Below, piece after piece: positions 1-10,293 of a stretch of DNA of 64,000 nt. The DNA comes from Mytilus galloprovincialis. Lineage: Eukaryota > Mollusca > Bivalvia > Mytilida > Mytilidae. Below the pieces are notes generated by a model. That model was not told the DNA's origin. It saw only the letters and a program-made list of their open reading frames with translations, and made no database searches. The translations under genes and the position numbers were made by a program. The DNA lies in NCBI RefSeq assembly GCF_965363235.1, contig NC_134839.1, positions 92,089,743 through 92,153,742 of the forward strand. The letters run 5' to 3'. Within the stretch, counting starts at the first letter, position 1; the number at the start of each line of letters is the position of its first letter.

Positions 1-540
1 AGTAAAGTTATTATTTTTAGCTGGTTGTTAATTGATTTCACAATTATCCTCTATAATCTTTTTGAGTTCATTTAATCTCCCGTTGAACTTCAATATCTAA
101 TTTTGCTTAAAATTCCTTTTTCACTATACACCTTAAAGTACAAAAAAAAAATGTATAGTCAACAATACAACTGCAATACTGATATCAGTAATCAGGTAAT
201 ATACCGGTATTGTTGTTTTTTTTTAAAGTTACAATACTGGTACAAAATTTTTATATTAAAACATGACATGACATGTAAAACTGATTTTTATTTAAGACTC
301 TATACATTGTCTTTTATAATCAAAAAGGGATAGTGCAAAACAGAATTGTACAGTATGCAACTACAGACGCGGACGTTGCTGCATCACTCGTTTGTGATGG
401 CTGCTTAGAGTGGTTTCACCAAAATGCGTCGGACAAAAACATGCTTCCATAAACAACATATGGGACTTGTAGAAACTGACATTGTAGATAAAAAAAACAA
501 TTGTATGCAATATTGCAAAATTCAAATAAAAGTTTTCAAT
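1..540. other. AT-rich DNA without recognisable feature
   Basis: Only short open frames without family resemblance are present. I see nothing else here that can be supported. Confidence 0.5.
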
Positions 541-760
541 ATAAAAAAGAAGATGTGGTATGATTGCCAATGAGACAACTATCCATAAAAGACCAAAAAT
601 GACACAGACATTAACAACTATAGGTCACCGTACGGCCTTCAACAACTTGATGAGCAAAGCCCATACCGCATAGTGAGCTATAAAAGGCCCCGATAAGACA
701 ATGTAAAACAATTCAAACGAGAAAACTAACATCCTTATTTATGTAAAAAAAATGAACGGA
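541..760 (+). repeat. Dispersed mussel repeat A (copy 1)
   Basis: This stretch starts with 'gatgtggtatgattgccaat' and runs through a 'taggtcaccgtacggccttc' word. It is closely matched at 59909-60120, and in more diverged form at 8108-8310 and 13403-13560. Part of it is found inverted at 60750-60875. There is no open frame. I recall this sequence as very common in Mytilus introns; that part is memory, the internal matches are seen. Confidence 0.85.
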
Positions 761-1417
761 TATAAACGGTATCTGTTTATCCATTTTAATTTCATTCCTA
801 AAAAAAGCAGGCAAAAAACGCAAAAAAACGATAAAAATTGACATGTCTTACAAAACTGTAAAATAAACCTTATGGTTTTATTTTTTTTTTTTTTTTACAA
901 CATGACAAGAAATGCTGTAGTTTGCAATCTTCAGAACAAGAACACCTATCTGTACATTCCAGACCAGAGGTAGGTTTTTGGTGAGCAATTTTTCTGAAAA
1001 AAAACTAGAAAAAAGCACAACGCACGATATGTGACTAGACAAAACATGCGTCAATGCTTCATAGCCTCAAGACGATCAAATACATGTAATGATCATCATC
1101 AGATACTACATATGTATTAACATCTGCTGCAATGTCAACCAAAATGCATGGTGTCGTAGTATTGGTCAGTATCACAGGCAATGTTCCCTTATCAGAAAGT
1201 TAACATAGACTAATTTGTTTTTATCGTTATAAAATTAAATTTTGATTGGTATGTTAATTCCTTCCAGGTTTCTGTTGTTGACATTTTTATTTGCAATGTG
1301 TCGAACTACATTTTATCAGGCATCTGAATGTAACCATATGTTACATTAATACTTTCAGTTTGCCCACGAGCAAACAATTTTAGGTATGCCTATTAATTAC
1401 TGCAAGAGAGAGATAAG
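761..1417. other. Upstream flank of the thyroglobulin-domain gene
   Basis: AT-rich DNA with a poly-T run near 880-896. No coding frame or clear repeat is seen. Confidence 0.4.
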
Positions 1418-1426
1418 TATAAAAAG
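1418..1426 (+). promoter_or_regulatory. Probable TATA box
   Basis: TATAAAAAG lies 69 bases upstream of the ATG at 1487. With the usual 25-30 base spacing it would place the transcription start near 1448-1452 and give a 5' leader of about 35-40 bases. The match and spacing are seen; use as a promoter is inference. Confidence 0.55.
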
Positions 1427-1486
1427 TGAATGTTAAATTGTCTCATAGTGCAAACTGACATCAGAATTGTAAAGACAACACATAAA

Positions 1487-1568
1487 ATGAAGGGAGTCTG
1501 TAATTTTGCTGTCTATATTCTAAGTGTTTGCTGTTTAATTCTTCTGAATGGAGTCACCTGCGATGAAG
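1487..1568 (+). CDS. Thyroglobulin-domain gene, coding exon 1 (signal peptide)
   Basis: The exon encodes 27 residues plus one base of a split Glu codon. The stretch Asn-Phe-Ala-Val-Tyr-Ile-Leu through Leu-Ile-Leu-Leu is a signal-peptide core. The donor is gaag|gtatat. The ATG is the first in frame and lies 69 bases after a TATA box. Confidence 0.85.
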
Positions 1569-4500
1569 GTATATTATATATTATAAAATTACATCCATAA
1601 GGGTCAAGCAATACAAACATGACAATTATACATTTTAAATACAATGCAATTCAATGAAATACAATACAATATAATAGAACATATTTTAAGAGTTCAAGTA
1701 TAAATTTATGTATAAAACACCATCATGAGCTTGTCTCCGGACATGGGTCTGACCCTCTCAGTTCTAAGGACTGCTTAATGAAGACTCCAACATGACAAAC
1801 AAGTTCAGGGATGGGGTTAAGAATGTATACTAAACCCCTAACGGGACGGATTGTACCTGATGTTCATAATAATTATGATGAAATCATAATCTTTCAGTCA
1901 GTTTGATTGAAGTCTGGAGCTGGCATGTCAGTTAACTGCTAGTAGTCTGTTGTTATTTATGTATTATTGTCATTTTGTTTATTTTCTTTAGTTACATTTT
2001 CTGACATCAGACTCGGATTTCTCTTGAACTGAATTTTAATGTGCGTATTGTTATGCGTTTACTTTACTACATTGGTTAGAGGTATAGGGGGAGGGTTGAG
2101 ATCTCACAAACATGTTTAACCCCGCCGCATTTTTGCGCCTGTCCCAAGTCAGGAGCCTCTGGCCTTTGTTAGTCTTGAATTATTTTAATTTTAGTTTCTT
2201 GTGTACAATTTGGAAATTAGTATGGCGTTCATTATCACTGGACTAGTATACATTTGTTTAGGGGCTAGCTGAAGGACGCCTCCGGGTGCGGGAATTTCTC
2301 GCTACATTGAAGACCTGTTGGTGACCCTCTGCTGTTGTTTTTTATTTGGTCGGGTTGTTGTCTCTTTGACACATTCCCCATTTCCATTCTCAATTTTATT
2401 TAGTTTATTAAATGCATCAAGATGTTGAAATAATGGTAAACAGTAATGGTTATACATAAAATGATATGCCAGGTATGTTTTACAGTGAAAACTGCATTTA
2501 ACCATATATATAGTCAATAATTAATATTTTCTAAGTGATGGAGCAAGGTTATTGTATACAGCTGCATGTGAAAAAAGGAAATATTTTTTTGTTGTTGTAA
2601 GATTTTAAATCCAATTTGTTACATATTCTTTATATTTTTTTTATCAAATTAATGTCCCTTTACGATGTATCAAGGAGGTTTTGATATCTTATACATTATA
2701 TCTTAATGCATCACACACCACTTCAATTTGGAAACGATTTGGTAAAACTTTAAGCACGCAAACTATTCCATGGTCATCAGAATTCAGGATGATACGGCTA
2801 ATTTTGTCATCAACTTTTCAAAATTTCCAATTCAATAAAAACTTAATGATTACTAGTAATAATGAATCAGTTTGATATACATTTTAATCAAGATGTGGCC
2901 ATTTTGATATTTGTGTTTGGTGAAAATAATAAGACATACTGATTGGTTAGAACCTGAACAACAGCGACGCAAGATTATTTTTCGTTTTTTTTTTTTTTGT
3001 TATCGAGATTTTGTTTAATATAAGCAGGTGTTATATAACTGTCCCAAAGATTCAACGAACATATTTTGTATTATTTCAATATACATATTTTTCAATATAT
3101 GGTTACCTTTTCGTCATTTGATTTATTTTTGCCATATTATATAGGCTATACATACATATAGATTCTACCACTGCATCGAGTTTGATACGATATGTATCCA
3201 CTCGAGACAGTTAAATTTTCAAATTTAAAACGCGAGGCTCACCGAGCGTTTTAAATATTTAAAATTTAACTGTCGAGAGTGGATAAATATCGTATTACAC
3301 GATATTTGTTGGTGGAATCTGTTTCTCTAATGATTTTCAAACAATATGCAGGCAAATTTATTCCTTCATTCGATCTGCAAAAGATGTGTTCTTTCTTTGT
3401 GACGTCATTAGGCATGGTCGCCTTTTTACATGCCGTCACAATCGGAAATTCAGAGGAAAGCAAGAAAATTCGACGTCCTAATCGGATTTTAACCAATGAT
3501 GAACTGACATCAAACGAACCACACGTTGATTAAATTTATTATACAATGGGTGCAGAAAGGGATAAATTCACGAAGAATTAGAGAAATATGTACATATATG
3601 TGTCTGTTTTTGCTTCATTAATTCTCTATTTTTTATCACTTAATCGTTTCAGAGTTTTCATCGCATAAGCATTAGTTTCAGATTTTCGTCACATAAGCAT
3701 TGGTTTCAGAGTTTTGCACCACATAAACACCGTCTTCAGAGTTTCCCATTACAATTAGCATTGGTTTCAGAGATTTTTTTCTTACATCGGTTTCAGTGTT
3801 TTAAAGTCACATAAATATAGTTTTCAGTGCCGACCCTGTAAGTCTGTAAGGGCTGTATAGACAGTCAATGTCGTTAAAAACTACCATTTGTTGAAGTCAC
3901 ATAAACATCGGTTTCATAGTTTTTCAGTAAGATCGGTTTCATAGTTTTTCAGTAAGATCGGTTTCGGAGTTTCTCACCACATCATCTTTGGTTTCAGAAA
4001 TTTTCATTTTCATTAGTCGAATCTTTTACATAGGGTAACATAACGACAGGCAATTTTATGATACAACAAGTTTGACATACTAGTACTTTAATGTCGTCCA
4101 AAATCATGTCATATGGACATTTATCTTTGATTGTTTTGTCTTTTGGATGAATGCTCTGGACATTTTCATAAAGTATTCAATGTGATGAAATAATTTGCAG
4201 TTTCCAGGCATGAATTATTTCATTTTTCGTATGTTTATAAAATGCGTTTTCAAGGCCGTAACTAGGCATCTTATTTTAGTGAGGCAAAATAATTGAGCCG
4301 AGCGAAGCGAGGCGAAAATTGTTTTTGGAGGGTATGAAATGAATGGTGCAAAATCCTGCTTTCTAGGCATTTTTAGAGAGTTTGATAATGTTTTGAATTT
4401 GGACACTTTTTATATAAATTTTTCATATTTTAAGACTTTTAATTACTAACACCAAATTTTTAACAACTTTATTTAAATTTATATGTAAGATAAATATCAC

Positions 4501-7500
4501 TGATTTGAGTCTGGTGCCAGAACATAGAACAAACATCGATTCAGTAGAGTTTGCCAAATTTTTCTATGGCCGGTTCAGTCAAATCGTTTCCGAATCATAG
4601 TTTGGTCTGCTGATATCCTTATCGCGATAAACATTGAGCATGGCAAGACCGCACAATCTCTCGCCACTCATGCATGCTCTTTTCCAAGATTTCAGTCGTT
4701 TCAGGGCAGTCTGTGTTTCTAAAGGTAGCACATTATCATCAACACAATGATCAATGTCTTCTTCCAATTCCTTCTCCATCAGCAATTCGGTAGCAGCATC
4801 GGTAGTAACAGTTTTGTTTGCAAAAGGGAATTAAGCTTTCCTGTAAGCACCATCATACAGTCGCAGTTACAAAATATTAAACTCGCTTTTATGCTGACAA
4901 AGAGTAGACAAACTAGGGATAGAATGAGATAAGATACATGTATATGATTCTATCTATAGAGTAAGTATATATGATATGGGAACATGGGAATTGGAATGGA
5001 GTTTTTGACGTTTACATGTAGTTTCGTAATTTCAAATTATTTCTGGAAATAGTTGGTGGTATTTTAGTTCCCGAATCTATAAATTTAGGGGTTAGGGGTT
5101 GGGGGTGTCCCATTCCGAAACCCCGAATATAAAGAAACGAAATTCCGTAGTCCCGGATTAGTAAAGACAAAATCCTGTGTTAAAGGTTCTACCATTCCTC
5201 AATAATATCAAATTGGAATATGGAATGTTCTTTCAAATTTTAAGGTAAAAGAAACATTGATAAAAGCTAATCCATGCATGCATTCATGTTTCATATTATT
5301 TATATTTTATTTATCTGTAAAGAGAAAGATTAAAGTTCGTGAAATGAATACGCAGACAGGACTGCCCCCCTTCCGAAGACCAGTACTTGATTTGTCAGTC
5401 TACTTATCCTAATGAAGTTATATGCAATACTAAGACTCTGTTCACCAAAAAACTAGTTTACTAGAATTATTCCTTCTTTATCTTCAGTTTCTTTTCCTTT
5501 TTCTGCAAGAGCCTGTTTTAACTAAAGATCCATGATGATTATCGTTACTAGGTTAATGTAATCGAGAAACATCACCCGTTGAGATGCTGGGTTATATCCA
5601 TGAAGAATAGTTTAAAAGGAATGAATAAGTTATAGAAATTGAGGTTGAGACAGAACAACAAAAGACTATTATATTTCATGATATATGTGTATAAAAAAAA
5701 ATAATCAGTGTCGAAATTTTAGTGAGGCAATTGCCTCACTTGCCTCAAGGGTAGTTACGGCCTTGGTTTTCTTGTGTTTTATTTTGAGAATAGTAGTAGT
5801 GATTCAGGAGTGGTCTACGTTACTTAGAATTAGGTTTCAAGGGAAGATAATAAACTTTTGTCACGTAAGAGATAACAAGTATATATGATATGATGGCTAT
5901 ATACAATTTAGCACAGCTCTTTAAATGTAAACTATTCTTTCAGAAACATATTGTCAACAAGAGTTGAAACAGTTTCATAAAAACTCAGAGCTGGGTATGG
6001 TTGGAGGAAGAAAGCCGGTTTGTGATAGCGAGGGAAACTACGCCCCGAAGCAGTGCTCAGGGTCTCAGTAAGTGCTGTAATACAAACAAATTAAATATAA
6101 TAGACTTTCGTATTGAAACAATATCAATGGGACCTTGAAGGGAAATGCGTGACAGTTCATCAATGAGTGAATATATATGATTGTGCATTCTCGCATTTAG
6201 AAGATACTATAACATTTAGAAGGGGGATTAAACAAACGTAACTATGATAAAGAGTTAAATTTTAGAAAAACTTTGAAAACGTCCGTTTGCACAGAAACTA
6301 AATATAAAAGATGCATAACACGTTAAATGCAACAGCAACACTATCCACATAAACAAAAGACATCTAAAAAGCAACAAACAATCACCAAAAATACATATAC
6401 TAGTACTAGTGATATACTTTGTCCTAGATGTACCTGATCAGACATACACTGAAAGAGCAATAATGTGCTTCTGTGACGGATTTTTCTGCCAAGCCTCAAA
6501 TCTGGATTATAACAAAGTTAGCGCACTGGTAAATACATAGTATCGCTCAAAATGTATAAGATTAGCAAACCCATAAAGATAAAGACCAGAATTTAAATAC
6601 TAAGGAACGAATGTAATACAAAGTACAACATTTGAAATCTTGCAAAAAAATAACATACAAAAAAAAAAAAACCCAACAAAACCAAAATTAAACCACATCT
6701 GAGATTTGTCTACGGTTTGCATAGAAACCCGCTAATTCTTGCTCAAAAACACTTCAAAGTTAAAATAATGTATTTCCAGAGAACTGCTATGTAAATGTCT
6801 ATATTAAGAAAATGATACTATAAACCCAGATTTTTGTTTTGTTTTATTATAGAATGTATGTACCCATTGGTGGCCTTCGGCTGTTGTCTGATTTATGGTT
6901 GGGTTGTTGTCTCTTTGTCACATTCCCCATTTCCATTCTCAGTTTTATATGTTTGAATTAGATACAATATGCGTTTTTTCATATTGGTGTTATTGTCAAT
7001 TTCAGATGTTACTGTGTAAAGGAGGACGGTAAACAAATTGAAGATTTTAGTGTTAACCGTTGGGAGGCCGAACAACAGACATGCAGTAAGTATCCCTGTA
7101 TTATATAATCTCTATAGAACAACAGACATGCAGTAAGTATCCCTGTATTATATAATCTGTATTGAAAACTGATTGCGTTAAAAAAAAAAATGGGAATGGA
7201 AATGTGGAATGTGCCAAAGAGACAACAACCCGACCAAAGAGCAGACAACATGTCTACTTACACCAAGATGTCGTTAAATGAAGATTTTCAGTAGAATACT
7301 TTATGGTCAAATCGCTGAAATATCCTCTCCTAAATGTTTAAAAAAAATCATTTTGCATTGAAAATATCTTTGATACAAATTAGATACACTCGTTCGGGGT
7401 TACGCCTTCAAGGTGTATCTAATACTTAGATGTATAAATACCACGAATTGGTAACTCGAATACAGTAATTGTGAAAACAAATAGGTTCGCCTACAATTAT

Positions 7501-7948
7501 GTGAATGTATTTCTTGAACTATTCATAGATAGGATAATGGAATGTTGTTCTCATTGTAGTGTTTATTGTGTATTTATAGTTTTTATCAACAACAAAAAAA
7601 CAGTGATTAAGTCTGAAAATATAAAATTGTATAGCCATCCACACATGGACTTTGATTGAAAGATTGCAATTTTCCCCTCAAAATTTTATTTCTCTTATAC
7701 TTAAATCGTATTATCAAAACCGTTTATTGGTAATTAAAAGCTCCATCAATTTATTTACAGAATGTGCACGTTCTCAAGCTGAGTATAAGGAAACTGGTAT
7801 GATGGGGAAATCGTTCCGTTGTACAGCCGATGGAAGTTATGACGAGGTTCAGTGTACAGGGTCACAGTGTTACTGTGCTGACGAAGACGGACAACAAATA
7901 GGAAGTGACAGTGTTCATATTATTAATCTAGACAAACTTAATTGTTAA
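1487..7948 (+). CDS. Secreted two-domain thyroglobulin type-1 protein (whole gene, four coding exons)
   Basis: Joining 1487-1568, 5944-6067, 7006-7085 and 7761-7948 gives 474 bases: 157 residues and a TAA. All borders are GT-AG and the frame is kept (intron phases 1, 2, 1). Residues 1 to about 25 form a hydrophobic signal peptide ending near Val-Thr-Cys. Two thyroglobulin type-1 domains follow, each with six cysteines: domain 1 has Cys31, 54, 65, 70, 72 and 95; domain 2 has Cys97, 116, 127, 132, 134 and 157. Both carry the family core QC...CxC, but the usual Trp of CWC is Tyr (QCYC). In this family such domains often inhibit cysteine proteases or occur in extracellular matrix proteins. With no other domain, a small secreted inhibitor or matrix protein is the best guess. 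The role is inference; the domain call is firm. Intron 1 hosts a hAT element. Confidence 0.9.
1920..2400 (+). repeat. Dispersed mussel repeat B (long copy, in intron 1)
   Basis: The same sequence lies in reverse orientation at 23208-23600. Shared words include 'ggacgcctccgggtgcggga' and 'ggtcgggttgttgtctcttt'. Short pieces of its 3' end recur at 6866-6945, 7188-7252 (reverse) and 13740-13820. It is non-coding. Confidence 0.85.
3160..3320. repeat. About 160-bp hairpin element with GC-rich loop
   Basis: The left arm, from 'gattctaccac' through 'cagttaaattt', is mirrored by the right arm 'aaatttaactgtc' through 'gtggaatct'. The centre, near 3230-3250, is the GC-rich 'gcgaggctcaccgagcg'. A TGACGTCA palindrome (3400-3407) and an AACCAAT word (about 3491) lie just downstream. 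No open frame is credible. Confidence 0.75.
3648..4010 (+). repeat. Irregular 'ggtttcagagtttt' minisatellite
   Basis: About ten degenerate units, each about 30-35 bases, built on 'cataagcattggtttcagag'. At 3832-3895 the array is interrupted by a module (gtaagggctgtatagacagt...) that also occurs at 28268-28330. Confidence 0.7.
4251..5765 (-). mobile_element. Degenerate hAT-type DNA transposon
   Basis: The ends are inverted repeats: 'caaggccgtaacta' at 4251 and its complement 'tagttacggccttg' ending at 5765. The words around 'ttttagtgaggcaa' are also shared inside both ends. Between them, on the minus strand, lies a piece of a hAT transposase C-terminus. A possible short target duplication (gttttc) flanks the ends with an offset, so it is weak. 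The element sits in intron 1 of the thyroglobulin-domain gene and is clearly inactive, because most of the transposase is missing. Confidence 0.7.
4579..4785 (-). pseudogene. hAT transposase C-terminal fragment
   Basis: The frame has the typical hAT dimerisation-domain layout: 'ALKRLKSWKRACMSGERLCG' followed by LAMLNVYRD. Active hAT proteins usually have (S)xLxRLKTxxRxxxxxxRLxxLAxLxIxR in this place. The fragment ends in a natural TGA. It is 69 residues against more than 500 in whole transposases, so only a C-terminal relic remains. The assignment is by motif recognition, without a search. Confidence 0.6.
5944..6067 (+). CDS. Thyroglobulin-domain gene, coding exon 2
   Basis: The acceptor is ctttcag|aaac and the donor ctca|gtaagt. 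The exon encodes most of domain 1, Cys31 to Gly67/Ser68, including the PVC...GNYAPKQC core. It starts after one base and ends two bases into the Gln codon before CYC. Confidence 0.88.
6068..7005. other. Intron 2 of the thyroglobulin-domain gene
   Basis: Non-coding. At 6866-6945 it holds a fragment of repeat B ('ggccttcggctgttgtctga' onward). A polyadenine run lies near 6659-6672. Confidence 0.6.
7006..7085 (+). CDS. Thyroglobulin-domain gene, coding exon 3
   Basis: The acceptor is atttcag|atgttac and the donor tgca|gtaagt. The exon encodes the CYCV end of domain 1 up to Cys95. The last 16 bases and the donor are duplicated in tandem immediately downstream (see 7070-7163). Confidence 0.85.
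7070..7163 (+). repeat. 47-bp tandem duplication spanning the exon 3 donor
   Basis: The word 'gaacaacagacatgcagtaa' and the 27 bases after it occur at 7070-7116 and again at 7117-7163, with about one mismatch. Each copy has the last bases of exon 3 and a full GTAAGT donor, at 7086 and 7133. Use of the second donor would bring in a stop codon (TAA) after eight extra residues, so the first donor is the productive one. Confidence 0.9.
7188..7252 (-). repeat. Fragment of dispersed repeat B
   Basis: 'gacaacaacccgaccaaaga' and its surroundings are the reverse complement of the 3' part of the copy at 1920-2400. Confidence 0.7.
7761..7948 (+). CDS. Thyroglobulin-domain gene, last coding exon
   Basis: The acceptor is tatttacag|aatgtg. 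The exon alone encodes thyroglobulin type-1 domain 2, with all six cysteines and the QCYCADEDGQQIG core, and ends in TAA just after Cys157. The nearest AATAAA words are far away (for example 8642), so the poly(A) site is not settled. Confidence 0.9.
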
Positions 7949-8107
7949 GGTTTTTTTTTCCTTTCGTACTATTATGATATGAAATTTTGAAAATACAACT
8001 TGATCTTAAAGTGAATGTAGTTTGTTATACTGACAGTGTTTCCAAATCTTCTTTTGTATATATTTTTTTTTATCGCAGTTCCATATACGAGAAACGTATA
8101 TGTAAAA

Positions 8108-8310
8108 TATAAGCTATGGTATGACTGTCAGTGAGATAAATCTTCACAAGAGACCAAAAGACACAGAAAATATTAACTATAGATCACCGTATTGCCTTTA
8201 ACAATGATCAAAGCCTATACCGCATAGTCAGCTATAAAAGGTCATGAAATTACACATGTAAAACAATACAAACAACAAAAAAGGCCTAATTTATGTACAA
8301 AATAATGAGC
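8108..8310 (+). repeat. Dispersed mussel repeat A (diverged copy)
   Basis: This is a diverged match to 541-760, sharing 'ccgcatagtcagctataaaa' and neighbouring words. Confidence 0.75.
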
Positions 8311-9455
8311 GAATATAGCCTTAATATGTTTTTCATAATAAAAACATATCGCTTTTCTTTTAGAAAAATATCGCATTAATATAAGACAACATAGCATTAT
8401 CAATCTAGTACACGTTATTGTGGCTTCAAATGCAATAGAACATGTTGAAAGTGTATTTAACTTTTTGTGATTCACGATTTTTTAGTATTTGTACACATCA
8501 ACATTATATGTCATTCAAACTGACTATGTATACAGTAAATTACAAACTACTTGCGCGGGAAGTAATACAGACGAAATTCTTTTTTTTTCTTTCCAAATGT
8601 GATATTAATCCCACATCTCGGTTTTTCCATAATGCATATTGAATAAAAAAGAAACTATAGCTACTCAACATAAGTAACGGGTTTCTCGTTTCGCCCTTTC
8701 CATAGACTGGGTATTTTTCAGGTATAATTTCACTTGAAGCTGTGGTCTGTAATTATCTTATTATTCAGTTTAGTACCATTTCAAGCGGGACATTAATTTC
8801 TTTTATTCTGATTTGTTACCGTCCAATATTCCAATATCGTGTCGAAATAATTTAATGAGAAGGTTTAATATATATAAAAACTTTTTGATCCCGTCGTATG
8901 TTAATGCACTTGTTTCAGTGTTGAAGGCGATCCTGTTTTAGTTGCAAATATGATAATTTGTGAATGAATCAGCACCGAACTGTCACCACCATATGTCGAC
9001 CCCGATTGACCAAAGTAAATCCGAAGTCAAGTCATAAACAGAGACCAACTATAGGCCTTTTGTTTGCAATATTGTATTCCAAAATTACTATTGTATGCTA
9101 TAGCGTATTCTATATATCTGTAACACTTATGTCAATAAAGTGCAATATCTGCATGTTCTAATAATTTTTGCATACTTCCTTTATTTTTTTTATGGACAGT
9201 AGCAGTAAATAACGTTGAATAAATAGAATAACCATCAGATTCCATAGTTTTTTGTTCAAACGATAATGATGATAATGCCGTGACCCAACATCCAGTCACC
9301 TCAGTATGCTTTTATAAATGCTTCTCAGTATTCTGTAACAATTTTTCGTCAAATTTCCTATTATTAGATAATCACAAATTACTATATACAAAATGAGCAA
9401 GGAATTCTGCAAAACACATAGCAACTTTCCTTGAATTTTTTTCGAAACAAACCTA
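8311..9455. other. Intergenic DNA without recognisable feature
   Basis: AT-rich. Short open frames only, none with family resemblance. Confidence 0.4.
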
Positions 9456-9552
9456 TTTGAAATACAATCTAATTAAAAAACGATCTCTCATCGCTCCTGT
9501 TTCTGATATGTCGCACATGAGAGATCGTTTTTTAATTAGATTGTTTGAAATA
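9456..9552. mobile_element. 79-bp MITE with 27-bp inverted repeats and 9-bp target duplication
   Basis: The element is 9465-9543. It begins 'caatctaattaaaaaacgat' followed by ctctcat and ends with the exact complement. A loop of about 25 bases separates the arms. TTTGAAATA stands directly before (9456-9464) and after it (9544-9552). A 9-bp duplication is typical of Mutator-like elements. The structure is seen; the superfamily is inference. Confidence 0.85.
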
Positions 9553-10141
9553 GATTTTACCAAAATTTGAGTATTCGTCTCTTTATCTGCATCAAAAGGG
9601 CATTTGTAAACACAACAATTGGTGACAGAGGGCGCATTTCTTTCTAACACAAACGATGCAAACGCATCATTTCTTTCAAACACACGTTTTCAAAGTTTAC
9701 ATAAACTTTGACAAACTATGCACACGCTAAAAATGCGTCTGCAGTTTGTCGTTTGTAAGTACAAACGCTACATTTGTTTCTACGTTTGTTAAAAGTCTGT
9801 TTACCAACAACATGTGCATGCATTATTGAAAGTTCAAACAGGGTCATTAAAGACTTATTAAACGATGTATTTGTTTCTACTTTTGTATATATAGCGTTTA
9901 GAAAACAACAACAAACGCGACAGAACGTTTATCAAATTTGGTTTAGAAAGAAATGAGACCTTTATGAGATGTCCTATGGCAAATATAACATGTTGAGCAA
10001 GACGAGGACTATTAATGTGATATTATATGATGTAGGAAAAAATATCTTGTGAACAAACAGTGTAAGTTATGGACCAAAATGTAATGAATCTTAAAAAAAA
10101 TGCTAAAAGTAGAAAAACAGAGAGAACACTAGTTTAGTATT
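9553..10141. other. Intergenic DNA rich in aaacg/cgttt words
   Basis: Repeated short words such as 'caaacgatgcaaacgcatca' and 'gtttgtcgtttgtaagtac' suggest a degenerate short-palindrome array. No gene is seen. Confidence 0.4.
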
Positions 10142-10147
10142 TTTATT
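10142..10147 (-). promoter_or_regulatory. Candidate poly(A) signal of the aldo-keto reductase
   Basis: AATAAA on the minus strand, 50 bases after the stop codon at 10198. Confidence 0.4.
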
Positions 10148-10197
10148 TAAGTATAAAAACACGTATTTAGGTATACTAAAAGTGATAATTAACATTA

Positions 10198-10293
10198 TTA
10201 TTCACATCTATCCGGATGAGCCCATTGATCTAGAACTTTTCCTATTTTTGCTTTCACTGGTTCTGTGGCATCTGTCAGCTCTTGAACTACACT
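10198..10293 (-). CDS. Aldo-keto reductase exon 8 (C-terminus)
   Basis: The acceptor (minus strand) is cgtttcag|agtgta. The exon encodes 31 residues ending in QWAHPDRCE and TAA. The helix [20 protein letters not shown] is typical of the family's C-terminal end. Confidence 0.88.
   Translation of the reverse strand, partial: SVVQELTDATEPVKAKIGKVLDQWAHPDRCE

Noticed and set aside
3266..3533. Overlapping frames on both strands after the hairpin at 3160
   Set aside because: They lie in a non-coding hairpin-type element, with no domain and no splice context.
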